DNA of 64,000 bases from Magicicada septendecula (GCA_034769895.1 CM068368.1:690385877-690449876), one strand, 5' to 3'. Positions 1 through 12,081 are shown, counted from the first letter of the stretch. Notes: generated by a model from the letters alone, not told the origin. Translations and numbers: made by a program.

Positions 1-137
1 AATATCGTTGTACGTCGTGTCAAAGTATTTACGTTTTAATCATTTTTTAAACATTTTATTTTATATGAAGTATTTTTATATCAAGAATTATCTTTTTTAT
101 CACTGGTACGGGATTTGGCTTAATTGTATCGTTACAA

Positions 138-420
138 TATTCACCAGATCTAGCACTCTCCGATTTCTATCTATTTTCAAAGCTTAAAAAATTTGTGGCT
201 GGAAAGTGTTTTTCATCAAATGAAGAGGTAACAGCAGCTGTAGAGGGGTATTTTATGGATCTTCCAGAATCTTATTTCAAGACAGGGATCGAATCATTAG
301 AAGCATTGGACCAAGTATATTGAAGTTGGGGAAGATTATATAGAAAAATAAAGTCATTTTTGTAACAATTAACTTTTTCTTTTCATTTCCATTCCGTGAA
401 CCTTTCAACTATGCCTCATA
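138..420 (+). pseudogene. mariner-type (DD34D) transposase C-terminal remnant with right terminal repeat
   Basis: The frame from 138 reads YSPDLALSDFYLF, the third catalytic Asp region of mariner transposases, then the typical tail GKCFSSNEEVTAAVE and a YFKTGIESL segment. That frame stops at 321-323. The expected end, WTKYIEVGEDYIEK, is found in another frame (301-351) and ends in TAA, so a frameshift near 300 breaks the gene. About 70 bases later an AT-rich end like a mariner inverted repeat stops at a TA dinucleotide (419-420), which fits TA target duplication. The N-terminal DNA-binding part and the first two Asp residues are not visible in 1-137, so this is a dead 3' fragment. Family assignment is from motif recognition and is firm at superfamily level. 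Confidence 0.85.
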
Positions 421-613
421 CAATTCATTGATTCCGTTTGCCATATACAAAAATTTTTTAAATTGACAATTGAAAGAAAATTTCTGTGCATGAGGAACAC
501 TTCGAGCTGAAGTTTCAGTCAACACAACATTCTTCTTATAAAATTTTGACCAGCTGAAAACCAGATTGTAGGGGTTCTATTGTAAAATGTCCTGACTTGA
601 CTATCAGCCTTGC
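421..613. other. unassigned AT-rich spacer
   Basis: No ORF, repeat or element end is recognisable between the mariner right end and the ATAT that begins the duplication of solo LTR Z. Confidence 0.4.
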
Positions 614-617
614 ATAT

Positions 618-2828
618 TGTAACGGTACATAACCCGGTCCCAATAAATTAACTCATGTAATAACATAAAGGTCAGAAATGGGTAACCTATAACTAGCTCA
701 AAATTAAATTATATCACTAAACATTGTAAACAATTCGAGTGATATACAGTTACAAGTGAGTTATAGTGTACCCATGGAGGTAAAAAGTGAAAGTGAAGGA
801 ACTTCTTACAGAATTGTGCTGTAAGTAGGGGAATTATAAACTATGATAGTAGACTATAATGCTACTAACTGATTCTGTATTTTGTTAATTTATTGTAATA
901 TTTATATTGTGTAGACAACCAAGTTTAATACCTAAGTTAATTTTATATTTTTGCAAATATTTGTGTTATAGTATAAGATAACCCAGGGTTCGTTTTAAAA
1001 CAAACATAAAAGATTTAAATATCAAATGATAATAAAACATTAAAATAATACTATATGAGGGAAATGGCAGAAGGAAGTAGTGCAGTGTAGGAATACTATG
1101 AGAGACTAATAAATAATATATAAATTCATTTAAAGATAATAAAACTATTAAAAACTCCAAGGTTATAAGAAAATGAACAGAAACCTATTATGTAAACCAA
1201 ATTGGGAAAGAAACTGAAATTAGAAAGAATTATTTTTCTGTAAATAAAATATAAATTTATAATAATTACAAACTGCCTATATACTAAAAAGTAAATAGCA
1301 GAACCAATAAAAAGATATATAAAAATTATGGGTTAGTAAGAGTGACGGAAATAACAAGTATTGTTAATCGAATTTAGAAATTAAACCTGGCGAGTTGACA
1401 AAATGATGCGACCACAATTTTATTAAAATATCCTTTTAGAAACATTGTAGAAGTGCAAAATTGGTACTAAATTAAACAACAGTATGGACATTATATAATC
1501 CTACCTTATATATCAAACTTAAACTGTTATACTCCATAATAAACAGTGAAAGAAAACCATTTTGATGATCCGGCCTAGTTTCGCTATGTTTCAAGTTGAC
1601 GATATAATATTGGCCAGACGGTAATGAAATTACAACCCAAGACGGACATCACTAGAGAGAAGGCTTCATTCCAGTAAGAACTATAAGAAGAGAGGTAATA
1701 TAAACATTTCGTTTAATAGTTAACGAAGAAAACTCATTCCGAATGGTTTTATAGAACAAAAAACTAGTCAAATTTAATCACATGTTCTAACGAAAACAAA
1801 CGCACGCTGCTCTCTTATGGACATTTTCTGAACTACGTACTAAGAAAAAATAAACAATTTTTTTTGAATATTTTTCGGTATTTGTAAAGCGTAGTATAAT
1901 TATCCATTTCTGACCATCTCATAACAAAAAGAACTTACCCTTAACCCTGGGGAAATAAAAAGAATTATATACTGATTGATGTTTTAAAAATAGTATAAAA
2001 TTTGGTAAACAAAACCATATATGTTTTTTTCTTTTGACAATTCCATGTTTACTCGATGAAGTCGATATTATGTTTTAATTAAGGAAAGATTGATTGTCAG
2101 ATTTGTATTTTGGCAGAAGAGAACAAAAACCAATAATATTTTAATAAATACTATTGAGAAATTGAGATTTAAAAATAAAAATGTGTGGACTTTCTTGTAG
2201 TGGGTAGTTGTATTAAGTTTCAGAACAGCTAAGAAGAAGGCAATTCACCAGGTCGTCTACTGCCACAGTGTCGTCTGGTTGAACTATGCGTGGAAGCTCG
2301 TCTCACAATCAGCTGATTTAATTCACGGCGAACAATTTGAAAAAATTTCAGAAATCATCTAAACCGAGTGTAAACAATCGGTACTTACTCTCTCTTCAAC
2401 ATAAGGCTGAACAACTTCCCTACCTGACCCAAAATCACACTCTCGATTTCTGCTTAGATTGAGTAACATTACCAACCACATTATTTTTAAACTTCGGTCA
2501 TTATAATTCATAAGTGGCGACTGCGGAGAGGTGGAAACCTCTGATCGAAAAACCGCTACGTTACAAAATTGGCGCTTACAACAGTGGGGCTTGAATCAGA
2601 CGGTCGTTTAGCTAAATAACACCTCACCTCTAACAAACCGCTACGTTATAGAATTGGCGCTTACATCAGTGGGGCTGAATTAACTATATACCTGTAACTG
2701 TAGTACACTAACATTTCTAAAATACCTCTAGAAAACCGCTACGTTACAAATTGGCAAAACCAACATGGGGGCTTGACTAAGAAGGACGTTTCGCTAACAC
2801 CCACCTCTGCAAAAACCGCTACGTTACA
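618..2828 (+). mobile_element. solo LTR Z (about 2.2 kb) flanked by ATAT
   Basis: The block starts TGTAACGGTACATAACCC and ends ACCGCTACGTTACA, so it has TG...CA ends with short inverted TGTAAC/GTTACA termini. ATAT precedes it (614-617) and follows it (2829-2832), a 4-bp target duplication as expected of an LTR retrotransposon integrase. No coding sequence and no second LTR are present, so it looks like a solo LTR left by LTR-LTR recombination. Its 3' end carries a tandem array of primer-binding-like modules, annotated separately. The start resembles the X LTR start (TGTAACGGTACA), suggesting a related lineage. Which autonomous element it belongs to is unknown. Confidence 0.75.
2552..2828 (+). 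repeat. three PBS-like modules between four copies of the Z LTR terminus
   Basis: The LTR terminus ACCGCTACGTTACA occurs at 2552-2565, 2637-2650 (one change), 2735-2748 and 2815-2828. Each of the first three copies is followed directly by AATTGGCG or a close variant, a short spacer and AACANTGGGGCT, which resembles a primer-binding site for a Lys-type tRNA with a few extra bases in the middle. Unit spacing is 80-98 bp, and each terminus is preceded by a related CACCTCT-like stretch. Only the last copy abuts the ATAT duplication, so the other three lie inside the LTR. Confidence 0.75.
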
Positions 2829-2832
2829 ATAT

Positions 2833-4170
2833 TCATCAGGAGTATAAACCCTATAACACCATTTGATTCTTCTTTTAATGACTAAAAAATCCCTGTTGCA
2901 GGCCAGAAAACTGATCGCTAACTGGAAAGTAGTGGAATATTTTACCAAATGTCCCGGCAGATGCCAAATTGTGTTGTTACAATTATCATTGTATTATTAC
3001 AATGTTGGCCTGGGTATCTGTCTCTAAAATCTGTACTTCTTTAACAGTATCAGGAATTAAGTAACTATTCAGCTATTAAATAGCAATGAACTAAATTGCA
3101 TACCTGGTTTGGACTTTTCTTAACACTTCCCTTCATGCTAAAGACAGAAATGTGATTTCCCAGACTTGAAATTCTTTATTCCAAAGACACATATCCACAG
3201 TTGATGATAATAAAACACTTCCTGCACTGATATGTTGGGCTGAGGAAGGTTCTGTATTTTAGGAATTGAATGAAATTCCAAAAATATGGAAATTTTCTTT
3301 GTCTTTACTTCAGTCTCTTGTTTCTACAAAAACCTTTTACTTTTCCTTGTGAGTATCACCATGTCAGCTGCAAAAACTCTTTTAGTTATGATTTTTTATT
3401 TTTTTGACAGTTCTTCGCATCCCTCTTATATATTAACTTGAGGCCTTCTGAAATGAAGATCAGAATGTTCTTTAAAAACTTTATAATAAAAACTGTATTC
3501 CACATTTAATTCGGCGTGCTTCTTCACAAATAATGATTGGATTATCCGTACAGTCAGGTTAGCATTCAAGTATTTAATATTCCTGCTAGAATAAGCAGAT
3601 ATTTTCACTTTAAAAGTATTTATGTGGCTTACGACCAAATGAAAAATACTAGATGGTGAAGTATGCCAACTGGTAGGAACTTTACCTCTTCTGTCTGAAG
3701 GAGTTTTGCCTTTACAGAGAAGGACACCTCTTCCAGGACTTGCATCATGTAGACTATAATAAATGCCTGTTTACAGACTTTCTTTCATTTGTTACCAATT
3801 TGGACAAGTAAGTAAATGACACATCTTGACATTTTGGTCAATCATTTCTAGGTCTTTTTCATTTTAAAAGAGAAGCATCCATTAGGCCTTGAAGGTCTTG
3901 CTCATTTTTAGAAATCATTTTGTTAATATTTTATATAATATATTTCACTCTCATATTTCTCCAAATTTTCCTGGAGTTTCAGTCAGCTCTCATAATCTCA
4001 TATTTCACTCTCATTAAATTTACTAAAACGTTTTAAAGTACATTTACAGTCATTTCCAGATATTAATTTTCGAATATGTTTTCCAGTGTAATTTATGTGC
4101 TTATAGTCTTTAATTTATGCTATCTTTATAACATAAATATCTTGTTGATTCATCCTCTTCGTTCACTTTT
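2833..4170. other. unassigned AT-rich region
   Basis: Short ORFs of 65-70 codons on both strands here have no recognisable motif and normal random length for this composition. No terminal repeats or target duplications were found. Confidence 0.4.
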
Positions 4171-4174
4171 TTTA

Positions 4175-5845
4175 AATATTATTATATATAAAAAACTTTC
4201 ACAAATGAACTTACTTTGGTTATCACTTTCACAAGCATTTCAAGGTGATGTGCCTCATCCTCAGTGTGAGTAAATACTGAATGTCATTGTTGCAGAATAA
4301 CAATTATGGACTATAGGTGTGTGTGTGGTGGGAATTGATGGTGGGAGGGAATTGGCGCTGAGGTTGAAATTTTGTGTTTGGATCAATGTATCAAATAGTG
4401 TATGTGATCTCTAATGTAATTGTTCATTTAATACGTTGTTTGGTTGTAGTGGGTGATATCTGTATATTTCAAATTGTTCAGCTGTGTTTAATTTTCTACT
4501 TTTTGGTAAGTAGTGTAATATTTCCATGTTGTGTTCTATGTTTGTGTAACTATGGTTTTCATTTTGTAAATGTGTGGCAAATGTGGACTGTATGTAATTT
4601 GTGGTGAGGGCTTTTACATGTTCTGAAAATCTGGAATAAAAAGATCTTCCTGTCTGGCCGATGTAGAATTGGTTACAATCATTATAATTTAATTTATAAA
4701 CTCCTGTTTTACTGTATGTGTCTGTGTCTTTGTTAATATTTATGTTTCCTAATGGTGTTGTTGGTTCTGTAGGCTACTTTATAATTGTGTTTTCTAAATG
4801 TGTTAGCAATTTTGTGTGTATTGGAGTTGTAGTATGTAAGTGTTATGTACGTACTGGGTTGTGTGTTGTTGGTCTGATGTGTTTTATTTTTTGTGCTTAG
4901 GATGCGTTTGTGTATTTTATTTACTAAATCGGGGTTGTATCCACTTTTAACTGCTATATATTTGATTGTGTTAAATTCTTCTTGGTAGTCATGTGTGTTT
5001 AGGGGTACTGAAGTGAGTCTATGCAGCATGTAGTTGAATGCTGCATGTTTGTGTTGAGTTGGGTGGTTGGATGAGTTATGTATGACCATGTCTGATGTGG
5101 TGGGTTTCCTGTATATTTTGTATGTGTGTGTGTTGTTTGTTTTGGTGATTGTGAGGTCTAAGAAGTTTATGCTATTATTTAGTTCTATTTCAAGTGTGAA
5201 TTTTAATTTATGGTGTATCGTGTTAATATATTTGTGGAAATTTTCTATTTGTCTTTTGTTGCCGTTGTATAGGAGTATAATGTCATCAACATACCTATGC
5301 CAATATATTATTTTATCAGTGTATTTGTTATTGTGCAATATGTGTTCTTGTTCTATGGTGTTTACAAATATTTCGGCTAGTATACCTGATATAGGGGAGC
5401 CCATGGGTAGTCCATCTGTTTGTGTGTAAAACATGTTATTGTGTGTGAAATAATTTTGATCAGTTATAATTTTAGTTAGATGTATGATCTCTTTTATGTG
5501 TGTTTCAGGTATGTTGTTTAATTTTAGTAATTGTTCTAATGTAGTTATAGTTTCTTTTATGGGAACATTGGTGTATAGGTTTGTTATGTCAAATGAAGCT
5601 AGTGTGGAATGTGGATATGTTGAGTTTTATTCACTAGATCTAAATTATTTATGACAGTGGTGTTGTTAGTTAAATTTATGCTATTTCTGATTAATTTATC
5701 TAAGTGTCTAGCTATTTTGTGTGCAGGTGCTTGTGTGTTATTTATAAGTGGCCTGATGGGAATATTTGGTTTATGTAATTTCTGTATTATTCTGTAACAA
5801 TGACATTCAGTATTTACTCACACTGAGGAAGAGGCACATCACCTT
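4175..5845 (-). mobile_element. Penelope-like element A, 5'-truncated, with inverted ends
   Basis: The element is read on the minus strand. A segment of about 58 bases at its 5' end (5787-5844) is repeated almost perfectly in inverted orientation near its 3' end (4242-4299). The 3' copy continues further, into a tail containing GTAAGTTCA and GTGAAAGTTT that is shared with the palindromic element at 6941-7144. The 5' copy is joined directly to the middle of the reverse transcriptase, so the front of the ORF is missing. The repeat includes CTGAGGA and GAAA, a decayed hammerhead-like core. Confidence 0.8.
4370..5790 (-). pseudogene. PLE reverse transcriptase + GIY-YIG endonuclease, fragment A
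   Basis: Reading the minus strand from about 5790, the translation opens at an RT segment with IPIRPLINNTQAPAHKIARH, then SFDITNLYTNVPI (motif A), TDGLPMGSPISGILAE (motif B), WHRYVDDIILLY (motif C, two Asp) and INFLDLTI. At about 4730-4640 comes GVYKLNYNDCNQFYIGQTG, the GIY-YIG core with the CxxC-type insert seen in PLE endonucleases, and further on SRKLNTAEQFEIYR, which includes the expected catalytic Glu. The longest open part is 4733-5434. At least one frameshift lies near 5610-5620, before motif A, and the endonuclease is in another frame. PLEs replicate by target-primed reverse transcription. This copy lacks the RT N-terminus and is dead. Confidence 0.88.
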
Positions 5846-6940
5846 TATAATATGTTGATTCTAAGTATATGCATTTCTCTGTCCCTTTTTTCTTATATTT
5901 ATATAAGTGATGGCTCCATCGATTGAAGCCACTTTAATAACAAAAACTCCTAATATGTAATTAAACAAGTTGAAACAATGGCAAATAAGTAAAATAATGT
6001 AATAATAACATTATAAACACAAATGTCTCACTCACTAACACCTCTAGTGACAAATCCATGAACTAATTGGTAACTTTTTTTGAAAACTGCATTAGTCCTG
6101 GACTCGTGTTGTTTTCAGACTAAACACAAAATCATGTTATAAAATTTGAACAGCTACTGCAGTTTGGACTTGTGCAGTTTTCAGAGAAAATAAGGATCTT
6201 GCCTACAGGAAACAATAATAAAGAATTCTAAAAATTGCAGAAAAATCTACTTACGTTGTTTTCAAAACAAATGATTCTTAATACTTCTGGTTGTAGACAT
6301 TTCTAGCCTGTTTCCATTTCCCTTAATTTGTGGAGACTAATACATCTTATCTTTACATGACTACTTTACCAAAAGGGTGGAAGATTACACCATCACAAAA
6401 CAGGTCACTTACAGTTGTTCAAGTACTAGTCAACAACTTCTATTTTCACTCTAGAAATCCACATGGATCAAGTTACTTCTTCTACTGGATATTCAGAAGA
6501 CACAACCCACATTTCTCAATGGGAACCAATCACACTACACTAATATTAAAATTAGTTTGGCATTGACACTTGTAATGAAATTGAAACAAATTTGCCACAT
6601 TCTGACCACATGGTTTCTACAACTAGATAAACATGAAACAATTTTCAAGAGACAACAGTTTACTTTTAAAACAGGATATCTCTTAATGTACTTTTAATTA
6701 CAGTAATTAAAACTGTAACCCAGAGATGCTTTTGTAGTGAAGTTGTAGCTTATATCATAGTGAATACGACTATTTAATATATGGTTGCAATAACTACTGT
6801 ATGTTATATACTGTACATTACCTGAATCAGAGTGCACACTAATCTGTTCACAATCCTGTAAAAAACTTTTTTTTGTGTGAAACGACATGAATCATGTTAC
6901 GCGAATTCCAGTTAAGTCCAACTCTGATAATTTGATTTGA
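5846..6940. other. unassigned AT-rich region
   Basis: No motif-bearing ORF or element end was recognised. A 78-codon ORF at 6330-6566 has no recognisable domain and I treat it as chance. Confidence 0.4.
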
Positions 6941-7144
6941 TATAGATTATTAAACTTTCAATTGTGAACTTACTTTGTTTCCTCCCGTATGCCTTTCAGC
7001 GTGATGTGCGCCTTCGTCAGCGGTGTGAGACAGACTGTCAGTAACATGTAACTGTCTCACACCGCTGACGAAGGCGCACATCACGCTGAAACGCGTACGG
7101 GAGGAAACAAAGTAAGTTCACAAGTGAAAGTTTAATAATCTATA
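6941..7144. mobile_element. 204-bp palindromic PLE remnant (two inverted termini, no body)
   Basis: Arms 6941-7033 and 7052-7144 are near-perfect inverted repeats separated by only 18 bases. Both arms have the PLE-terminus signature also seen in element A: an AAAGTAAGTTCA stretch, GCACATCAC and a CTGACGA ... GAAA core. The coding body is absent. I could not identify a target duplication around it. The transcript of either strand could form one long hairpin. Confidence 0.75.
7062..7100 (+). ncRNA. hammerhead-ribozyme-like motif in the right arm of the palindrome
   Basis: The core CTGACGA is at 7065-7071 and GAAA at 7088-7091. Stem II is 7073-7076 with 7084-7087 and a 7-base loop. Stem III is the two-pair A7091-T7096, C7092-G7095. 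The expected cleavage base is A7097 (GTA triplet). Stem I is CCG 7062-7064 with CGG 7098-7100. One extra base, A7072, sits between the core and stem II. Very short stem III is known for PLE hammerheads; activity here is inferred, not shown. The left arm carries the same motif on the minus strand. Confidence 0.55.
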
Positions 7145-7560
7145 TTAATTTAGTGCTGTGAAAAAAGAAGATGAAATATCAAAACAACTATTAATATTTT
7201 GGTATGGATTTAATATCATAAACTTAATAAATACAAATAATATGGTATTAAGCAAGCATAAGTGTTTGCGAATTCTTCATAAATGAAACTGTCTATATAC
7301 AGTGAAAAAATAATTTATAATTAAGAGAAATTATAATATTGAACTATAATATTTTGTTTGTTAATTCTTGTTTAGTTAAAAATTAAATTAAGTACTTTTA
7401 TATTGCAATTTAAAATTACTTTTAACATTAAACAAAATAAAATCTTACGTTTATAATGGGTGAACTCCGCTTAATGTAGAATCCCTATTTTCAGATTTAA
7501 CTGATTCACTGTCAATCAAACAATTCACAGAAATTATCAAATCTTCCACCAGCTGTTCCA
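7145..7560. other. unassigned AT-rich region
   Basis: No ORF or repeat structure recognised. Confidence 0.4.
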
Positions 7561-7797
7561 CTACACATTCATTTTTCCATGTGTCTTCATAAATGACTTG
7601 GTGTGTTCGACTACCTTCTTCCAGTCTTCTACAGTAATCGTTTGTATGGCTTCATTTGTTAATTTTTCGACTTCAGTCATTGTGAATTTTTTATTATTTG
7701 TGGCAATGTACTTTTTAACCCTGGCTCATATTAGTTCTATGGCGTTAAAGTGACAGTGGTATGGAGGCTACCGGATGACTGTTACGTATTTTAAAGA
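7561..7797 (-). pseudogene. DDE-type transposase C-terminal remnant (Tc1/mariner-like superfamily)
   Basis: The minus strand reads PPYHCHFNAIELI, stop, ARVKKYIATNN and then VEDWKKVVEHTKSF before a terminal TAG at 7561-7563. This matches the C-terminal catalytic Glu region (PPYHC.FNPIELIW) of DDE transposases common in insect genomes. Two in-frame stops, one at the Trp expected after IELI and one just before PPYHC, show decay. Nothing upstream (higher coordinates) could be assigned to the rest of the transposase. Superfamily is inferred from this motif alone. Confidence 0.6.
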
Positions 7798-7799
7798 AT

Positions 7800-10700
7800 T
7801 GCAAAATAAAAAAACGTAGATATTAAAAAAAATTGTTTTAAAATAAAAATCACTTGCACAAATCTCTGTAAATAAACAAGCTTACGTTTAAACAAAATTT
7901 ACGTTTCAGCTTATTCAGAACTAAACATATGCTACAGATTATTAATGCTATCCAACAATAGAAGGAAAACATGATGTCTACAGTACAATGTGATTTCTGA
8001 TGAAGTAGGCTAGGTTTGGTTCCATAACACAAAGCTGCCTGAAACGCCAGGAAAATTTGGATTGTCTTTACACTGTGAGGGAGAGGATAAGTGTCCATGT
8101 GGTGTGTTGTTTGTAGGATTTACACAACATTAAAAATTTGGAGACATTTAAGGCCACTCACAAGAGCAAATGATAAAATATTGGAAGGCGATTTTCCATC
8201 AGCTGAAGAAGAATGCAGTATCACAGTGACTAGAAAACTATAGAACAGCTGAACTGAAGCAAAGGGGCCATCAGTCAGCAGTTTTAGAAGTGATTCGTTT
8301 ACATATGCGAAGTTCATTAGTTAACTACGGTACACTAACTATATTAGTGTAATCATTGTGAAGTGTAATTATTGGTTATTTTTACAGCGAATGAGTAAAC
8401 TTAATAATTTTAGTTATTGTTATTGTGAATACAGTAGGCTGTTAATTATTCATATTAATTGAGGATGTGATAGTTCATTAATTTAACTGATTTGCTGGCC
8501 CATTCATTTTATAAGATATGAACAGTTTAGTAATATATAATAATTTAAATTATAAATGTATTAGAAGTGTTTTACATTTTAAAAGGCTGTATTATGATTA
8601 ATCACAGAAATAATATTAACTGCACTTGTACACTTAAGTAAAAGTCTGGACTTTTTAGCCACCAAATCATGGAGTCATGGAGCCACCAAATCAAAAAGGG
8701 TAGCTAGCTGTGTCATATTTCCTTGCTGTTCCAGCCACTTTATTCTGCGATCTGTTGAAATGTCTTGAGTAAACATTATCTGAGCATGTGTGGGAGAAGT
8801 AGCATACGATATATTAGAGCAACATAGAAATAGCTGGGAGGAAAACAATCATGTTAACACAAAAATGGTAGAGGTATCTTTTATTGCCAATTTTGTGAAT
8901 TCTCTAAGCCAGGCCAGTAAGGAGGTGACTACTATTTGGCACAGGGACATTTGGATATGGTAAAAAGTAAGCATGTGGTAGAGTATGCTCTGCCTTCCCA
9001 ATTAGGGGTGCCACCCTGCAGTTAGCACAGCATACAGGTGGAGAAGGCCCGCCTACCCATGATATAACTCTTCTGCCTAGGTCGACTAGGCTTGTAAGTG
9101 AATTATAATTTATGTTTATTTTCATCTTATATTCGTTTGTATAATGTTATTTCAGATAATGGTATCTTATGATTTTATGGATCTGTAGTGGTCAAAGCAT
9201 TAGTCGATTATAATAAGTGTAACAGTGGCAGAAGACACAAGTAGTACACTTAGAAAGCACTTATATTATTAGCATTGAAATTTTTAAATTGTGGAATATT
9301 TTTAATTTTAACAATGGCTTTAGTTGTTATTTGACAATCAAAGTGATTGTTATTATCTTTTTCCAATTTTTTTCTTGGGGCAGTTTTTTCTAATTTTTTT
9401 ATCTGTTATAACTGAATACTGTATCCCATACATCTGTTATCATAGAAATCTTTTTTTTTTTTTACAATCAGTTTCAATTACAATTTTAATTAATTATTTT
9501 TCATTTTCACCAAGATGCAGCTGCTGTAGCCATTTTTGTTTTTATATTTTTAAATGTTTGAACAAAGAAAAATAACTTTGATATTGTAATACCAACCAAA
9601 TTTGTGTATATAGTTTTTTTCATTTAATGCCTCACGTTGTAAGTGTCAATTATGTAATGTCAAATATATAAATCAAAACAAATAATTAAATAAATAAAAA
9701 TTAATTATTGAATAGGCTGGGTGAAATGGATAGGCCTCTAATTATGAACGCCTATTGGCTAAAACATAAAATTGTTTTCTGTATTAATTAATTAACTCCC
9801 TTGTTTGTATTATAATCGAGTCCCTAGGCCTCGTTGTTAAGTCAAATTATGTAAACAAATACTTTCAAATAAATTATCAGTTAGTTTCTTTATTATTCTT
9901 AAGGTATGTCAGTTCTTCGTTAACGCTTCACTAGGCGCTCAGTTTTGAATGCACTGTTTCTGTTTTTTAATATCACTGGTATAGAGATACTTACGGATTT
10001 TTATCTTTATTATACAAATAATTAATTCGGTTTTTGTTTCTTTGATATAGAATTAAAATAAAATTTGTTGAAAAATGAACAATAATTAAAGTCAAAATAT
10101 TATCGTTGCTCGCCTGGAAATACAAATTTTCTTCAATTCTCATGAACACCAGCACTCGTAATTTGAAAATTATTAATTATTAGAAATAATTACACTTGCA
10201 CAAAATCAATTCTTTTCAATATTTTTTATTGGGGTTTGAAATCCTTTCTTTTTTTTTAATTAAAATAAATAAATAATTCTTAACATGAATTACCCTGGCT
10301 TGGTATGTTAATGCTCAGCGGTTGGCACTATTGAAAGTTTTCGATCTCAGAATGGTTATCTGTTTACACTATGTAAATATAACCACGTGTGTTCTTTTGA
10401 CTACAATAATTATTGAGAAAATGTCATTAGTGAAGTACAAAACATCACCGTTTAAAATTATAATATGATACAACAAAAGAATAACTTTTAACTATAGTAC
10501 TGAACAGTTCGTGAGTGACGAACAGTGTCTTTTTAGGTTAAGGAATACTACACTTCTTTAAAATTAAACACAGAAAAATAATTACTTAACCACTAAAAAA
10601 TACAACAGTGTTAGTGTTTGATAGTTCAGTGTTTGTGAAAAAATAGTTCACTAATGTATATAACTTGTCACAGGTTGGTTTATAATAACTGTTAGTTTTT

Positions 10701-10926
10701 TTTTTTAACTTGAATTAATATCAATACTTTCCTTTTTATGTTCACACTTTTTTATTCCTTTTTGGTTGTTTTCACTACATAATTCATTTATTATGATTTT
10801 AATAATTCATTATATAAATTTTTCACTCGGTTTGTGACAGTACAAAATGTGTATAATTATTGTAATATTGTGAAATAATATGATCTATGTGAATCTGAAC
10901 AAAATATGACTTTCGAAATTGGGATG
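7800..10926. other. 3.1 kb of unassigned DNA left of the composite insertion
   Basis: ORFs of 61-83 codons occur but none has a recognisable domain. A patch at about 8890-9090 is visibly richer in G and C than its surroundings and has a 73-codon ORF on the minus strand; it may be an old exon-like or element fragment, but I cannot assign it. No inverted or direct terminal repeats were seen. Confidence 0.4.
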
Positions 10927-10930
10927 GTAT

Positions 10931-12061
10931 TGTAACGGTACAGAATTGTGTGTTAGAGAATAATAATTTAAATCAGGCTGAATTCAAAGCAGTCAGTATT
11001 CACCTGTGGGGTACCTCATTGTAACCAGCCACACATGCAATGTTATTACAACACACGTTTATGTTGATGTCTGGAGCCTGCCCGGCTAGACGTATTATGT
11101 AACCGCTGGCAAGCCAGTCTCTGTGAAGTACAGAAAGAATGAATAATTGCCACCCCAGTTTGCATCAGACAGTAGCAGAGAGCAGTCATCGTTAAATTGA
11201 AAAAGTAGACAGCAGAGCCGCGCGGGGAGTATGGGAGCGCGCGGTTCTTAAAACTATTGATCTGTATAATTGTTTAATCTGTGTGAGCTATATACCGCAG
11301 TCGACGCAATTTCTTCAGACCGCGCGGTCTTAAATTAAACAGGGCTCGAGTAAAAATACAGTCGGCCGACTAAAAATATAACTATAGAACTCAGTTACAG
11401 TGAAAATCTAGTTCGATATGTGATCGGAACAATTACGCCAGCTTTTGAAAGCCGAAATTATTTCCGGAATGTGAAGTACAAGACGTTGTTAACCTCCAAT
11501 ACTGGTGCAACAGCTCGGATGCTATTACAGACTGGTTAAATACAAACACAGACTGGTAAAGTACCTTTTGTCATCAAACTAAAAGTTTTTGAAAGAGCTC
11601 TATTAATAAGACATGAGTATTGTAAAAGTATGATGGGCATAAGCGTGAGAGAGTGTGTGGGGAATAATACTAAAATATTAACAGTACTGGTTTGTTGTTA
11701 TAAAATAACTCTATTTTAATTAATTTTGTCTAAAATAGATAGCGATTAAGCGACTGCAAATGTATGTTGATGAATTTGATGTTGTAAAAGGGTTGGAGTA
11801 GCATGTCAACATAAAGTAGAAGAGAATCTGGAGAATTGTACAAGTGTAGAAAATAACGTAAGTTTCACATAATAAACCAAAAATAAGTTGTTTTAGTCAG
11901 AATAAATGGTGTTAATATTATTTCGCAATCAAACCCAAATAATCCTTCTGCAACTTGTTCGTCTGTAGAACCCTGGATTGGAACCCGAAGGTAAGATAAA
12001 AACTCAGTTGTTATAAAGTTAATAAAGCTTATTATTTGCTATACAAAAACGAACGATTACA
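10931..12061 (+). repeat. element X, LTR 1
   Basis: An 1131-bp direct repeat starts TGTAACGG and ends AACGAACGATTACA. It is repeated nearly identically at 14829-15957 and 52812-53945. It contains the 14-base palindrome AGACCGCGCGGTCT and GC-rich patches in an otherwise AT-rich sequence. GTAT at 10927-10930 matches GTAT after LTR 3 (53946-53949), which marks this as the left edge of the whole composite insertion. ORFs within it are not conserved genes. Confidence 0.9.
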
Positions 12062-12062
12062 T

Positions 12063-12081
12063 ATGGCCCCCGAACTTGGGA
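12063..12081 (+). promoter_or_regulatory. primer-binding-site-like sequence of X
   Basis: One base after LTR 1 comes ATGGCCCCCGAACTTGGGAC, of the form TGG...GAAC...GGGAC expected where a tRNA 3' end primes minus-strand DNA. The same sequence follows LTR 2 at 15958-15978. The tRNA species was not determined. Confidence 0.6.

Noticed and set aside
5067..5429. 120-codon plus-strand ORF
   Set aside because: It is the antisense shadow of the PLE A reverse transcriptase frame and is hydrophobic only by composition.
8904..9125. 73-codon minus-strand ORF in a GC-richer patch
   Set aside because: No recognised domain, signal or splice structure; considered an snRNA-like or exon remnant, but no conserved snRNA boxes were visible.
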